The notes beneath the pieces are model-generated. The model saw only the letters and a list, made by a program, of their open reading frames with translations. It was not told the origin of the DNA and did no database searches. Shown piece after piece: positions 46,243 to 58,324 of a stretch of DNA of 64,000 nt; the stretch's first letter is position 1, and each line of letters opens with the position of its first letter. Source of the DNA: Galeopsis tetrahit (lineage: Eukaryota > Streptophyta > Magnoliopsida > Lamiales > Lamiaceae). The stretch covers positions 75,423,348-75,487,347 of the forward strand of contig OY776129.1 in NCBI GenBank assembly GCA_963675135.1. Reading direction: 5' to 3'. Position numbers and translations under genes: made by a program.

Positions 46243-47685
46243 TGCTACTAGTATATATTTTTGCATTCAAATTAATTGACTTCAATTTCAATACAAAATA
46301 ATGACTTTTTTTTTTTTGGTACAAACTGAACATATGTAAGGTTCTAAATGGAATACACCTGTATCAAGATTATATGAGTTTACTTATTTATATATCTTTG
46401 AATTCTGTTTCAATAATATTCATTCATTTTTATTTATTTTTTGGCAGCGTCAAGTAGCATATATAAGTATATATATAACCTTGGGCGGTTGAGCTTGGAA
46501 TCGAAGTTGGAAGCAATAAACGACGCGCGTGATCTTATTTCATTAGCAATATGACTATTAATTAATTAATAAACACTTCGTATTTATGCATGTGACTTTA
46601 TATCATTTCTACAGCAATTCATCCAAATCCTTGTTGGGAGTTGCATGCTACAATAAAATTCCTGGTTTACAATTACATCAAGTAGTCCCTCGTTATTATC
46701 TCTCCTATTTTCATTATATTTATATTTACGTACTTTGGATTCATAAAATAATTTCATCTAATTTATGTTGAATTCATCGCAAAAATAAAAAGTGAAACGA
46801 TTATTAAGAGTTCAAAACCAACAGTTGAAAACCTATTTATATAAAGTGTGAAAGGAAAATCAAGCTAGAAAAACGTATTCTCACTTTTATAAGACAGTAA
46901 AATAGAAAATTACAACTTCTTTAATCTAAAATTTTGAATTTATACAGAAGTGTGGAAGGAATTTATATTAAAATTTCCTAATGTAAATGATAAATTAAAT
47001 TGGCTCGTGGTTCTCTCACTATTTTAACCTTAATCTCAAGGAATTGACCTGCTTGTGTAGATTTGAGATTTATAAGATGGTGAGTAACTTCTTAAGTCGA
47101 ATATTGAGACTTAAAAAAAATTAACGCAAAATAATTTTACATATACAATAATATTAATTACAAAAAAAAAAACAGATGAATTTTCTGTCATGTTTGCTAA
47201 ATTGGTCTTAAAATTCCTTTATGTGAAATATTATTTCTTTTAATAATTAAGTGTGCATGATTACATTCATATAAAGTTTAATGTTATAGCGTCTTTCTTA
47301 TCCACAAAAATCCTCAACAAATGAATTTATATAAACTTTCATTAGTAATTTTCTTTTCAATAAATATATATATATACATTTGAAAAGAAGATTCATTTTC
47401 ATATTGATATGAAATTTACGTACTCTTAAATAAGTTTAGTTTATAAAGAAGATTAATTTAGATCACTAACTAATAAACTATTAAAAAATAAACTAAAATA
47501 TTTATCTGCAAATTTTAAAATTACATTTTTGTAACTTCACTGCAACTAAAAAAAAGAATATTTGTTGGTTGATCTAGTAAACTAACAAAATAATTCAAAT
47601 TTAAATAGGTGCAAAAAACCCGAGAAAATTTCTACTTTCTTTGGTTAAGTTGAAAAGTATGAAAACCAAATAATGAGAAATAAAG
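46243..47685. other. Intergenic sequence, no gene seen
   Basis: AT-rich DNA after the long-TIR MULE. A slightly richer patch near 46480-46545 has no open frame of note. Short frames (for example 46586-46771) show no motif. Confidence 0.55.
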
Positions 47686-48911
47686 GAAAAATATCACATT
47701 TGGTCAGATTTAAGTCACCCACATTAAATCACTATTAAAATTGGTCTCATTTATTATTTTTTTATCAATTTTAATGTTGCTGTTAGAAAATCCGTCTAAT
47801 TTTTTTTTAACACAATTTCCTCTATTTTAATTCTTAAACTCCACCCCAATTTTTTTTCAATTTTTACTGAATTTATCTTCATTTGTAAATGCATTTCTAT
47901 GAAATCTATATGAAATGAAGGAAGTAGTTGAATGCATTTCTATGAAATCAAATGATTATCATTCCGTTGTAGAAGATGGAATTTAACAGGAACCTCTATA
48001 AACATTATATATTTAGCTATATCGAATGTAGGGATGACCAATCAGAGTATTATGGGCATTTAAATTCTCATCCATCTTCTAGAACATTTGGTGATTTATT
48101 AACTAACCCTTGTAACCAAGAATTATGATTTGATTTAGGGATGAACAACCAGAGTATTATGTACACCTTTAAGCATTTAAGTTATCATGCATCTTCTAAA
48201 ACATTTGGTGATTTATCAACTAACCCTTATAACCAAGAATTAACTCCCACTGATACCGAAGAGGTAGTAGTAAAAGAACTACTGATACTGAGGAGGAGGT
48301 AGTAGTAAAAAAAGTATAAATGTGTAATGTCATTTTATAATTACTGTAATGTTACGTGACTAATTTCTTATTTTATAGGTTGTGCGATCATCGAGGTATA
48401 CAATCTAATTATTGTGAAAGAAGGAGTTAATTACATCACTATGTCGTCCTAATTAGTCAAATTGTTGTGGTCATGTACTTTGTTTTTATAATTATAGTGT
48501 GTAGTTCGATTTATAATTATTGTATTCACGTTGAAAATTATTCAGACTTGCTTTTGTCCTTTATTTTTCAGACTGTTTTTGTGGTGAAGATTAATTGTAA
48601 ATAACTCTCTAAAATTATCAATTCATATTAAGAATATTTTAGAAACTTATTTTTCTTCTCTCTTTTATATTCTAGATATTTTTCTTTAATTGAAGATAAA
48701 GATAAATTCAGTAAAAATTGAAAAAAAATTGAGGTTGGGGGTTTAGGAATTAAAATAGAGAAAATTGTGTAAAAAAGAATTAATGCTCAAAACATAAGTA
48801 ATCGGATTTTCTAACCGCATCATCAAAATTGATAAAAAGTGATAGTGATTAAATGTGGATGATCAAATTTGAAAAAGTGATAAAGTTGAGTGACCAAAAG
48901 TGATATTTTTC
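47686..48911. mobile_element. 1.2-kb element with inverted repeats of about 200 bp, unclassified
   Basis: GAAAAATATCAC at 47686 is matched in reverse at 48911. Similarity runs for about 200 bp and includes TTTTTACTGAATTTATCTT and CACAATTT(C/T)CTCTATTTTAATT. No target duplication found, so ends and superfamily are open. The centre holds a direct duplication of about 100 bp (starts near 48030 and 48140, sharing ACATTTGGTGATTTAT) and a GAGGTAGTAGTAAAA duplication near 48260-48310. No coding region recognised. Confidence 0.65.
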
Positions 48912-48924
48912 ACTTTTGTTGATA

Positions 48925-49181
48925 CTCCCTCCGTCCCACAAAGATAGCTCCATTTGACTTTACACACAGAAAAATCAATAAATGTAGTCAAATTTAGTCA
49001 ATATGTCAATTTTACCCTTGAAATCTCATACTTCAAAATCTGCTAAGCATTAACTACTCTTATTAATTAGGGTTAAAATTGACAATAATGCATTTAATAC
49101 TAAAGTAAAAAAAGGAAATATAGCTATAATTTGGGACATCCAAAAAAGGGATATGGAGCTATATTTGTGTAACGATGGGAA
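48925..49181. mobile_element. Stowaway-like MITE, 257 bp
   Basis: Left end CTCCCTCCGTCCCACAAAGA, right end (reverse complement) TTCCCATCGTTACACAAATA, both continuing TAGCTCCAT. TA on both sides (48923-48924, 49182-49183). It sits 13 bp from the preceding inverted-repeat element. Confidence 0.8.
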
Positions 49182-49183
49182 TA

Positions 49184-50940
49184 TGAAAATTATGGGAGGA
49201 AAAGAAAAAGAAAAAAGATTTTACAGGAGATAATGATGTATTTAATTATATTTTAAAATTAAATTAAGAAAGTATTGGTTCAGATAATTGATTATAACTA
49301 AAGTGTTTATCTATTGGTGTAAGTCTGAGACTTAAGAGTATGTTCCTCTATAGCAAAACTTTGACAGTCGGTCTTATTCTTAAACTGAATACCCAAGATT
49401 TCAAATAAAATTATGAACCAAACTTTGACATCAATTAATTGGAATTAATAATGCTATTAGGCAGCTGGAAAATTAGCCTCGAATTGAATAGTGCATGTGA
49501 TTGGCCAAATTCCTTAATACCTTAACGTGATGTGCTTTTCTATAATAGGCTAAAACGTGATGCTAGTATGGTCCCTGTATTTTAATTTGGTATTCCAAAT
49601 ATTTTAAGAAAGAAATAATGAAATGCAAATGGAGGCGTGCAATTTTATCAACACACGTGTTAGAATTGATCCGATCTAACAATATTCAAGACTTACTTCC
49701 TTCAATCCAACTGGAGAAGTGAGATTGCTTAAATGGTTACATCTATCACTATCTAAATTGTATGGATTCAAATGAAAAAAAATTCAAAATAAAGATAGCT
49801 TACAAGTCTAAAGATTGGAATGAGAGTGCAATAATTTATATGTATAAAATAGAAACTAGAAGATTAGATTACCACGAAGTATATTGTGAGAAAAGATTTC
49901 TGAAGTATATTCTCTAAATTCATCTATTATATATGTTAATTGTCTGTATTAATTGTTGTTGAAATTATAAATTAGTTATAGAATATAAATAATTGTATTT
50001 AATTATGTTATAATAAATATTGTTGAAATTATAATTTTATCTTTAGTATTGATATAATTTTATTATTAGGATTAAATTATATTTTTATTGCTATAATTGA
50101 TACTATAATTTTATTGTTAGAATAAATTTAGTAGGTAGAATAATATAAAATTTCTAATTTTATCCTCCATATTATCTTGAACTAATCACTGGTATGAAAG
50201 AGTTGTATTGCTTTCTGAATTCTATAAAGTGTTTTAGTCTATTAAATCATTTTTTGATTTTGAAGGTAGGTGTGTCTAATGCTTATGAATATTGATTTGA
50301 ACTCTAGTTTGTGACGTGAGACAAATAAAATAAAATGTGAAAACTGATCTAAAATTGAGTGAGTATTATTTTTCGGTCTCGGTCCCTTGGAATGGGAGCG
50401 CGATAATTTATATGTATATTGAAATTTAATATTTTGAATTATTTTAATGTTAATGATAGAGTAATTTAATGAGTTAGAATGATCAATATATTAGTAGTTT
50501 TATCATAAAAGAGATCCAAAAAATCTTGTTTTATGCTTAAAAAGTGGCCGTTTTGTGTGTATTTTAATTGCAAAATTGATTCAACAATATTTATATTTTA
50601 CATTTTTTGGGTTACTAATGATATAAAATAGGACCACATTTGCAATTACATTATTCTTTTGAAACCACCCTTGCAAATTTGCAATCAACCCCTAGCTAGT
50701 ATTAATTTTTTTTTTTCATTTTTTAATAATGCAACAATATTTTTCATTGCAACTCAAGATCAATTTTAAGGTTTAGTGTCTTAACAATTTATATTGATAG
50801 TGTAAATATAATATATATTGTTAGTGTTTTATCAATTGATTTATTTCTTTACGTTTCCCAATTGATATGATGGTTCTTTAATTCACAATTCCATAATTCC
50901 TATATTTTAAAAATTGTAGAGTAATATTTTTCAACAGGAA
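49184..50940. other. Intergenic AT-rich sequence, no gene seen
   Basis: No coding signal. A phrase TTGGAATGAGAGTGCAATAA near 49816 recurs approximately near 50389 (TTGGAATGGGAGCGCGATAA), both followed by TTTATATGTATA, so remnants of one dispersed repeat are present. Confidence 0.55.
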
Positions 50941-50973
50941 GAGCAGTACAAAAAAAGGGCGTTTTAGAGACGG

Positions 50974-51480
50974 ATTTACCGACGGATTTTCCGTCGGCCG
51001 CCGAGGTTACCGACGGATTTACCGACGGAAAGTCGGCCGTCCCCTTTCTCGGCGTCAGCTTTTTTTGCCGACGGATTTTTGAATTCCGTCGGAATTTCCG
51101 ACGGAAATACCGAGGGAAAATGGCCGTCATCTTTTTCCGACGGAATGTCCGTCGGTATTCCGGACAACCCGTTTAACAAACCGGGTCACCATTCCGTCGG
51201 TAATTCCGTCGGAAAGAATGAATTAAAATAATTATAAAAGAAATTAGAATGAATTAAAATAATTATAAAAGAAATTAATTTTTGAATAAATTGATTTCGA
51301 AATTCACATATCGACGGAATATCCGTCGGCATTTGACCGACGGAATATCCGTCGGCATTGTACCGACGGAATATACGTCAGTAAAACAAAATATTAATAA
51401 AAAAAATATGATTTCGAAATTCACATGTCGACGGAATATTCGTCGGCATTCGACCGACAGAATATCCGTCAGTAAAACAA
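50974..51480. repeat. CACTA left subterminal motif array
   Basis: Many copies of CCGACGGA and TCCGTCGG in both orientations. Bases 51296-51400 and 51412-51495 are a direct duplication sharing TTTCGAAATTCACAT and AAAACAAAATATTAATAAA. Such arrays bind the TNPA-type protein in characterised CACTA elements (known for En/Spm). Confidence 0.9.
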
Positions 51481-52495
51481 AATATTAATAAAAAAAATAT
51501 TGGTGGCCGGGGAGGCCCCGACCAAAATTTCATTTTCCGACCAGAATTACATTTTCCGAGAGGTTGGAAATGTGAAGAAATTTCGTAAAAAATGTCATTA
51601 TGTAAAAATTAAAATATTATGTAATGAAACAATAATATTACATGAAATATTATGTTGGGAATGTGAAGAAATTGGCATTGTTTTTATTACATATCCTCAT
51701 GCTTCAAAAAGTATTCTTCAATTCATCCACCTGCACCAGTAGTACAATCACATTCCTTGAAAAATACACAAATATAAGATTCATAAAAACTAATGTATGC
51801 AGTTTGTAAGATGGTTTATACACCTCAAACTTCTAGAATTTATTTAAAATATCAAAACTCCTTGAAAAATTATGAAATTGAAACTGTAAGAGCTCCTTGA
51901 AGTTTTTAAAGTGTATAAAATTTGTGTAACAAGTTTTGGTAGTCGAAAATAGGAGTTTTGGACTCGTTTTTAAAACAGTGCAGTGCAGTTTATGTAAATG
52001 AGTCATAGAGTCAACTAACTTTGAGCATTATTATAAAATACTAAAACATGTTAGAAAATTATGAATTTTAAAAAGTTGGTACATCTTGAAGTATAGAACA
52101 CATAAAAATTTTGTATCATACAATTTGGGTGCCAGAAAATATTGTTTTGGTTCATTTTCGAAAATCACAGTAGCTAGCTTTTAATTTCAGCTTGAGCAGT
52201 TTTGGAAAATGATTTTATAAAATTATTTATAATAATCAATAAATCATGAAATAAATATAAGTGGTTCATAACTTGATGTAGTATTTTAATATAAATTTAT
52301 AAAAGTTGATTTGGAGCCTATTCTTGCCAGAAAATTCTTCAAGGAAACAACCAAAAAATTAAAAAAAAAAATCGATGTTGAAGTTCAAAATTTTTCAATC
52401 TAAACTCAAAATCACTTACGTCGGAGTCGGCCCACTTATTAAAACGCTGGAGGAGCACAGATTGGGCGGCGGCCATGCTTCACGGTGGAGAGAAA

Positions 52496-52600
52496 TCGGC
52501 GCGAAAGATTGGTTAGAGTGCCGAGGGTGGCGGGAATAGGGCCGGTGAGGTAGTTGTCGCCGATTCTGAGGATTTTGAGGTGGTGGAGGGAGGCGAGGTG
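52496..52600 (-). pseudogene. Captured fragment of a leucine-rich-repeat gene in the CACTA element
   Basis: Read on the - strand this gives HLASLHHLKILRIGDNYL followed by TGPIPATLGTLTNLS, a good match to one and a half plant extracellular LRRs (LxxLxxLxLxxNxLxGxIPxxLG). The DNA is GC-rich, unlike its surroundings. No start, no kinase domain and no further repeats in frame. The donor is probably an LRR receptor-like kinase; the GxIP type fits that class. Confidence 0.75.
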
Positions 52601-52703
52601 GGGGGAATGGGGCCGAAGAGTTGGAGGGAGGCGAGGTGGGGGGGAATGTAAAGAGGAAAGTTTGGAAAGAAAACCCTAGGTTGAGGTTTTATATAAGGGG
52701 TTA

Positions 52704-52790
52704 TTTTCCGTCGGCATGTACAAATACCGACGGATAATCCGTCGGTATTTTTCAAAAAGTAAATATCGACGGAAAGTTAATTCCGTCAGC
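52704..52790. repeat. Internal CACTA motif cluster downstream of TNP2
   Basis: Three to four CCGTCGG/CCGACGG motifs lie between the LRR fragment and the TNP2 stop codon, far from the left end. They may mark an old internal duplication of the subterminal region or the 3' part of the TNP2 transcription unit. Confidence 0.7.
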
Positions 52791-53029
52791 ATTTTGGCGA
52801 TTTTTTTTATTTTTTTTTAAATAATTCAATTTTTTCTATATACTAGACCTACTAAATTACTAAAATATTTTTTTAAAAAATCACAAAATTCATTTCTTCC
52901 ACATGATATTTATAGTAAATTTAATTTTTATAGTAAATTTATTTTTTATAATTTGTACCTAAATGATAAATAATTAATTAACTTTTATAAAATAAGAAAT
53001 AAATACATTACATTAATTGAATTAATTTT

Positions 53030-53200
53030 CATCTTCATCGTCTTCATCCTCCTCTTCGTCCTTATCCTCCTCCTCCTCCTCATCATCATCTTCCTCATCC
53101 TCATCCTCCTCCTCATCCTCATCCTCATCTTCTTCATTCTCCTCTTCATCCTCATCTTCATTCTCCTCTTCATCCTCTTCTTCATCCCCCTCCTCTTCAC
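53030..53200 (-). repeat. Acidic-tail microsatellite in TNP2
   Basis: TCCTCATCC/TCTTCATTC-type triplet repeats encode a run of Glu and Asp at the TNP2 C-terminus. The opposite frame gives a false Arg/Met/Lys-rich frame. Confidence 0.85.
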
Positions 53201-56200
53201 CTTCAATTTCGATTAATTGGGGATTTGCAGTCGTCAAGGGTACAGAAAGATTGAAATCTCCCGTAAAGACTTCAGTTGGAGTCTCTATTTGTTCTGTTTG
53301 AAATGGAGATTCATCTTCAGTATTTTTGTCCTTTTTAGGGACTTCTACCATTGACCTTGCCTTTACTTTGCAAACAACGTGCCATTCATAACCACGTGGA
53401 GCTCCCGGATATGTGCAGTAGTATACTTGAGATACTTGATGGGCAAATACAAATGGATCATCCCCAACATACGTCCTTTTCGAACTAACATCAACGAGCT
53501 TGTACTCCGGGTGAATTCTTGTTCCTAGATGGCCTGAATAAAACCAATGACACTTGAACAACACTACAGACTTTGCTGGATATCCTGGATATTCTACTTC
53601 GACGACTTCCCGTAACACCCCAAAGTAATCACTTGCATCTGCATTGTAATTCGCACTGCTAACGCAGACGCCACTGTTGGTAGTTGCCTTTGTCGATGCA
53701 TACCCAGACGTATGAAATCTGTAGCCCTTCACAATATAACCATTGTAAGTCTTTACACGACGTAGTGGTCCCTTGCTGAGATCTCGTAAGAATCGACTGT
53801 CTAGAGCGTTATCCCGTCCCTATACGGCTCAATTTAAAATTAATTAATATAAATATTAATTTATTTACGTAAAACATAATTAATTAAATGGTACTCACAT
53901 AACGTTCGAACCATCAGGAAAATTCACGTTGAATACGAGCATCTATATATGCATCTGAGATGTTTGGTTCTGCTCGTCGTAGTTCTTGAGTGTACATCCT
54001 AATTCACAACATTCAAAAACTTGGTTAATATTAAATGACATAAATGAAGTGGTATTTAAATAGACGATTTATATATGAAATACTTACTCAATGTATGGCT
54101 GAACTTCATCACAATTCAATAACACATACGTTTGTGCTATTTCCGCCTCCGAGTTCGTCTCCCAATATCGTTCAGTGGGTTTTCCTATTGGCCGTCCCTT
54201 AGACTTGAATATGGAGAGCATTCCATCGACCTCTTCACTGATATCGTCAGCGGATGTACCACCGAAGCTACGTGGAGCACTTCTTAACTTTGTGTTGACG
54301 TGGTCTTCAAAGTAATAAGAACAAAACATGCCAACCTCTTCATTCAAATAAGCATTCACAATCGATGCTTCAACGTTTGCCTTTTGTTTAGCATTGCGTT
54401 TCAAGTTGTGGAGATACCTGATATACACACACACACACACATATGTAATTGTAATGAAATAAAAAAAGTAAGATTTTACCTTTCAAATGGGTACATCCAC
54501 CTGTATTGCACCGGACCACAAATTCTCGCTTCATACGCTAAGTGAACGGGTAAGTGTTCCATCGAGTTAAAGAAGCTAGGTGGAAAAATTTGTTCCAACT
54601 TACACAAAATCACTGGAATGTCTTCATCTAAACGAATCATATCATCGATCGTGATCGTTGTAGCCGTTAAATCTCTAAAAAATAGACTTAATTCAGTGAT
54701 AGCCCTCCACACATTGAGAGGAAGAAGTTCCTTGAACGCAATCGGTATCAAGCGTTGCATAAATACATGACAATCATGACTCTTCATCCTTGCAACCTTA
54801 CCCGTTGTTGTGTCTACGCATCGACTCAAGTTCGACACGTAGCCGTCCGGAAAGTTCAACTCCTTTATCCACCTACACAATCTTTGTTTTTGTGGCTTAT
54901 CCAGTGTGTAGCTAGCCTTTGGAAATTTACCTGTACGCTCATCCTTTTTCAACTCTGGACGGCGACAAAGATTGTCCAAATCCTCCCGAGACTTTGGAGT
55001 GTCTTTCGTCTTGCCTTCGGTGTTCATGATTGTGTGGAACACATTGTCAAACACATTCTTTTCAATGTGCATCACATCCAAATTGTGTCGTATCAATAGT
55101 GAACTCCAGTATGGTAAGTCCCAAAAAATACTCCTTTTGTTCCAACCACCCTCAATTCCTCTGTTGTGTTCCGCTGCATTTTCCTCAGTACTTTTTTTCA
55201 ACCCCGTCCACTGAATCTCATATAACAACCTACGTCCTGTACGGAGAGTAAATTATAAGTGACACTAAAAGCAATAGATAAATATACGTTTAATACTCAT
55301 TAAATAAATGTATAAAATACCATCTCGAAGTGGAGGTCGATTGTTTGTGACTGCTCTGTTCTTTACGAAGTTCTTCTTATTTCTTCGAAACGGGTGACCT
55401 TGAGGTAAGAACCTACGGTGATTATCGAACCATGAAACTTTTCTACTCACCGGGAGACTGAAAGCTTCAGAATTCTCCATACAATACGGACAGGCTTTCT
55501 TTCCGGCCGTACTCCACCCGGACAACATACCATATGCAGGAAAGTCGCTAATGGTCCATAAAAGAGCAGCACGCATCGTGAAGTTCTACTTTCTAAAAAC
55601 ATCGTAAGTTTGGACTCCATTCTCCCATAAGAAGATCAAGTCTTTTATAAGAGGTTGGAGATAAACATCCAGTTTGTCCTTTGGATTCGTTGGTCCAGGC
55701 ACCAATACAGTCAGAAACATTGTTTGAGGTTTCATGCACATCCACGGAGGAAGATTATACGGAGTCAGTATCACCGGCCACAAAGAATACTGCTTCCCAT
55801 GCATCCCAAACGGTGCAAAACCATCAGTACACAAACCTAATCTCACATTCCTCGGTTCACAAGCAAAATCTGGAAACACGTTGTCAAGATGTTTCCAGGC
55901 CTCTGAGTCTGTCGGATGTCGCATTTCCCTCGACTCAGCCGAAGAGGAATCTGTAGCATGCCACGCCATGTGTTGTGCAGTGGCACTTGATTGATATAAT
56001 CTCATCAAACGAGGAATGATAGGAAGGTAGTACATCTTCTTATATGTCACTTTCTTCTTTGTCTTCTTCGATTGACCACCAGGTCCCTTTCGATGTGCCT
56101 CTTTGTACCGGGGATGGCCACACAATCTACACATGTTCAGACTGCTATCTTCGTCACCCCAATATAACATGCAACCCTTCACACAACAATCAATCTTCTC

Positions 56201-56509
56201 AACCGGCAAACCAACATTCTTCAACATTTGTTTGCTTTGATGAAACGTCGTAGGCACCTTATTATTTTGAGGACAAATTTCACTGCATGACTGTGTCACT
56301 TGCTCATATGCCCTGTTAGAAAGCTTGTTCTCGGTCTTAATGTTCATGAGTCGTGCATTAAATGACAACTGTGAGTGAGATTCACAACCCGGATATAAAT
56401 CTTCTTCGACTAATTTGAGCATCTCATAAAACCGAAATGCCTCATTCGTCGGCTCCTCTTCCATGTTTGAAAAACCAGCTTCCCTGATCATTGTTTGATA
56501 CATATTCGG

Positions 56510-56615
56510 TTCTTCGTCCCCAAACTGTTGTTCTTCGTCCCCAAACTGTTGTTCTTCGTCCCCAAACGGTTGTTCTTCGTCCCCAAACTGTTGTTCTTCG
56601 TCCCCAAACCGTTGT
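56510..56615 (-). repeat. 21-bp in-frame repeat in TNP2
   Basis: CGTCCCCAAACTGTTGTTCTT repeats five times and encodes the DEEQQFG heptad repeat. The unit length keeps the frame. Confidence 0.92.
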
Positions 56616-57254
56616 TCTACCTCGTTACTAGTGCCAACATGATCGAAATTTGCTTCTTGTTGATAGATTCCAACAGTGTAATAGTAAAACACTTCATCAA
56701 ATCTATAAGGCCAACGTGTTTCGCCATGACTAGTCCAATTATAATAATTATCAACGAAACCATTCTTCACAATATGTACTAGGACCTCATCAATCTCTTT
56801 ATATTGCTTATTCTGACATTTCTTAGCATTACACGGACACCTAATGCAATTTCCACTCATGTAATGTGGCCGGTTTTTTGCAAATTCAACAAATAACACG
56901 AGTTCATTATAAAATTCCACATTCACATTTCCTCTAATCATTCTAGGAGTACAATACATCCAACGACGGTCAGGCAAATCCATCTGCTAAACATTTAAGT
57001 GGAGCAACACATTACTAAACTAAACTTATAATAAATTCAAACAAAACTTATGATATATATAAAACATGTAATTACATTATATTGAATTTTATATATAGAG
57101 TAAATTAAAAATGGTAGAAAATGTACCGTAATTTGATGTTTCTGAATACCCGAGCATGAGCATAAAAAATTAGGCAGTGGAAAGTTTTGGGGTAAATTTG
57201 CAATACGAAAGTGAAGTGGAAAAAAATTAGGCAGTAGAAAGTTTTAGGGTAGTA

Positions 57255-57505
57255 TTTCCCGACGGAAATGCCGACGGACTTATCTTTCCGTCGGCATTTC
57301 ACCCGCCCAAATTTCCGTCGGTCAAGATAAATGCCGACGGATTATCCGTCGGCACTTATCAAATGGTGAATTCCGACGGAAAGTTAATTCCGTCGGCATT
57401 TCACGCGCCCAAATGCCGTCAGTAAACATAAATACCGACGGAATATCCGTCGGCATTTATCAAATTCCGAATTCCGACGGAAAATATATTCCGTCGGCAT
57501 TTGGC
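57255..57505. repeat. CACTA motif array between the divergent TNP2 and GRF genes
   Basis: At least twelve CCGACGGA/TCCGTCGG motifs, with two longer direct copies sharing GAATTCCGACGGAAA and TTCCGTCGGCATTT. It lies between the 5' ends of two divergent genes (TNP2 start 56983, GRF start 57614), where a shared promoter is expected. The motif is the same as at the element ends. Confidence 0.9.
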
Positions 57506-57613
57506 GGGTTTTTTTTTTTTTTTTTTAATTAATTAATTCAATTTTTTGTATATATAGCAACACAAAGCTCACACACACCATATTCGATTTTTTCTATTTT
57601 GCAAAGAAATATC

Positions 57614-58000
57614 ATGCCTTCTTCATCTTCTATTCGATTTCAGCAAGGCCTTGTTTGTTATTGTGGAAAGGCATGTCGTACATATGCTTCTAAACAACCT
57701 AGAAGTAAAGGGAGGATATTTCATAATTGTCCTGACTCCCTAAGTGATGGTGGTGGTGGATGTGGTTTCTTTGTATGGGCTGATACTCTAGAAAACTGTG
57801 GTGTTGACAAGAATCAAGGATCTAATCAAAGTGACCAAGAAACTGAAGACATGAAGAAAATGACTCAAGAGATGAAGAAATTGGTTATAGAGATCAAGAA
57901 TTTGGCTGAAGAAATCAAGGATTTAATCAAAGTGAACAAAATCATTTTGATTGTGCTAGTTGTCATGGTTGCATCTACCACCTTCAAGTGGTTTGGTTAA
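57614..58000 (+). CDS. Small GRF-type zinc-finger protein with coiled coil and C-terminal membrane segment
   Basis: 128 residues, single exon, start ATG at 57614. A GRF zinc finger comes first (C-x-C pair in VCYCGKAC, then GRIFHNCP, then GCGFFVWAD; the Cys/His ligands and the G-R-F-like GRIF are visible). A heptad-like Lys/Glu coiled coil follows (MKKMTQEMKKLVIEIKNLAEE), then a hydrophobic end (IILIVLVVMVA) that could be a membrane anchor. The GRF finger is a nucleic-acid-binding type. It lies inside the CACTA element, on the strand opposite TNP2 and TNPA and divergent from TNP2 across the motif array, so it is probably an element gene. Its role is unknown. No frame damage. Confidence 0.82.
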   Translation: MPSSSSIRFQQGLVCYCGKACRTYASKQPRSKGRIFHNCPDSLSDGGGGCGFFVWADTLENCGVDKNQGSNQSDQETEDMKKMTQEMKKLVIEIKNLAEEIKDLIKVNKIILIVLVVMVASTTFKWFG

Positions 58001-58232
58001 ATATATGTATAATGCACTCTATATGAGGCTATTTTAATTTGTACTAAGATTCACTTCCACCTTCAAGTGGTTTAAATCTATCTAGAATGCACTCTAAATG
58101 AGATTATTTTGTACTCAATGAAACAAATGAATGCACCCTATTTTCATCTATACACCAATAAACTACACAAATAAACTGCAATATATAGTTCAACATATAT
58201 TTCAACATAAAGATAAATATATACATAAAGAT

Positions 58233-58316
58233 AAATAAGTTCAACAGAAAAGTAAATAAGTTCAACAGAAAATTAAATAAGTTCAACAGAAAAATAAATT
58301 AGTTCAACACAAAATT
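58233..58316. repeat. 21-bp tandem repeat, four copies
   Basis: AAATAAGTTCAACAGAAAAGT and close variants start at 58233, 58254, 58275 and 58296. The array lies just past the stop codon of the TNPA-like gene. Confidence 0.92.
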
Positions 58317-58324
58317 TAAATTGT

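Larger units (their letters stand above)
53022..56983 (-). pseudogene. CACTA TNP2-type transposase with one in-frame stop
   Basis: Exons 56983-55321, 55236-54480, 54417-54088, 53998-53899 and 53819-53022 join in phase (GT-AG) into 1216 codons. Domains in order: transposase-associated domain (RRWMYCTP, CIRCPCNAKKC); a DEEQQFG repeat; a zinc-ribbon-like region (CCVKGC...MCRLCGHPRY); the Tnp2 core (LCTDGFAPFGM, YGMLSGWSTAGKKACPYC, LDVMHIEKNVFDNVFHT); a DUF4218-like part (FPPSFFNSMEHLPVHLAYE); a DUF4216-like part (VLFKCHWF); and a very acidic tail. A TAG stop at 55588-55586 interrupts the Tnp2 core after VFRK, in the same frame and without length change; it is the only defect seen. TNP2 would cut the element ends, so this copy is probably inactive unless the stop is read through or spliced out. 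Confidence 0.92.

Noticed and set aside
52985..53206. Met/Arg/Lys-rich open frame
   Set aside because: Shadow of the acidic tail of TNP2 in another frame.
57250..57505. Terminus of a second, nested CACTA element
   Set aside because: Motifs match, but no CACTA/TAGTG end or 3-bp duplication is visible there; treated as an internal array, with this alternative noted as a refutation test.
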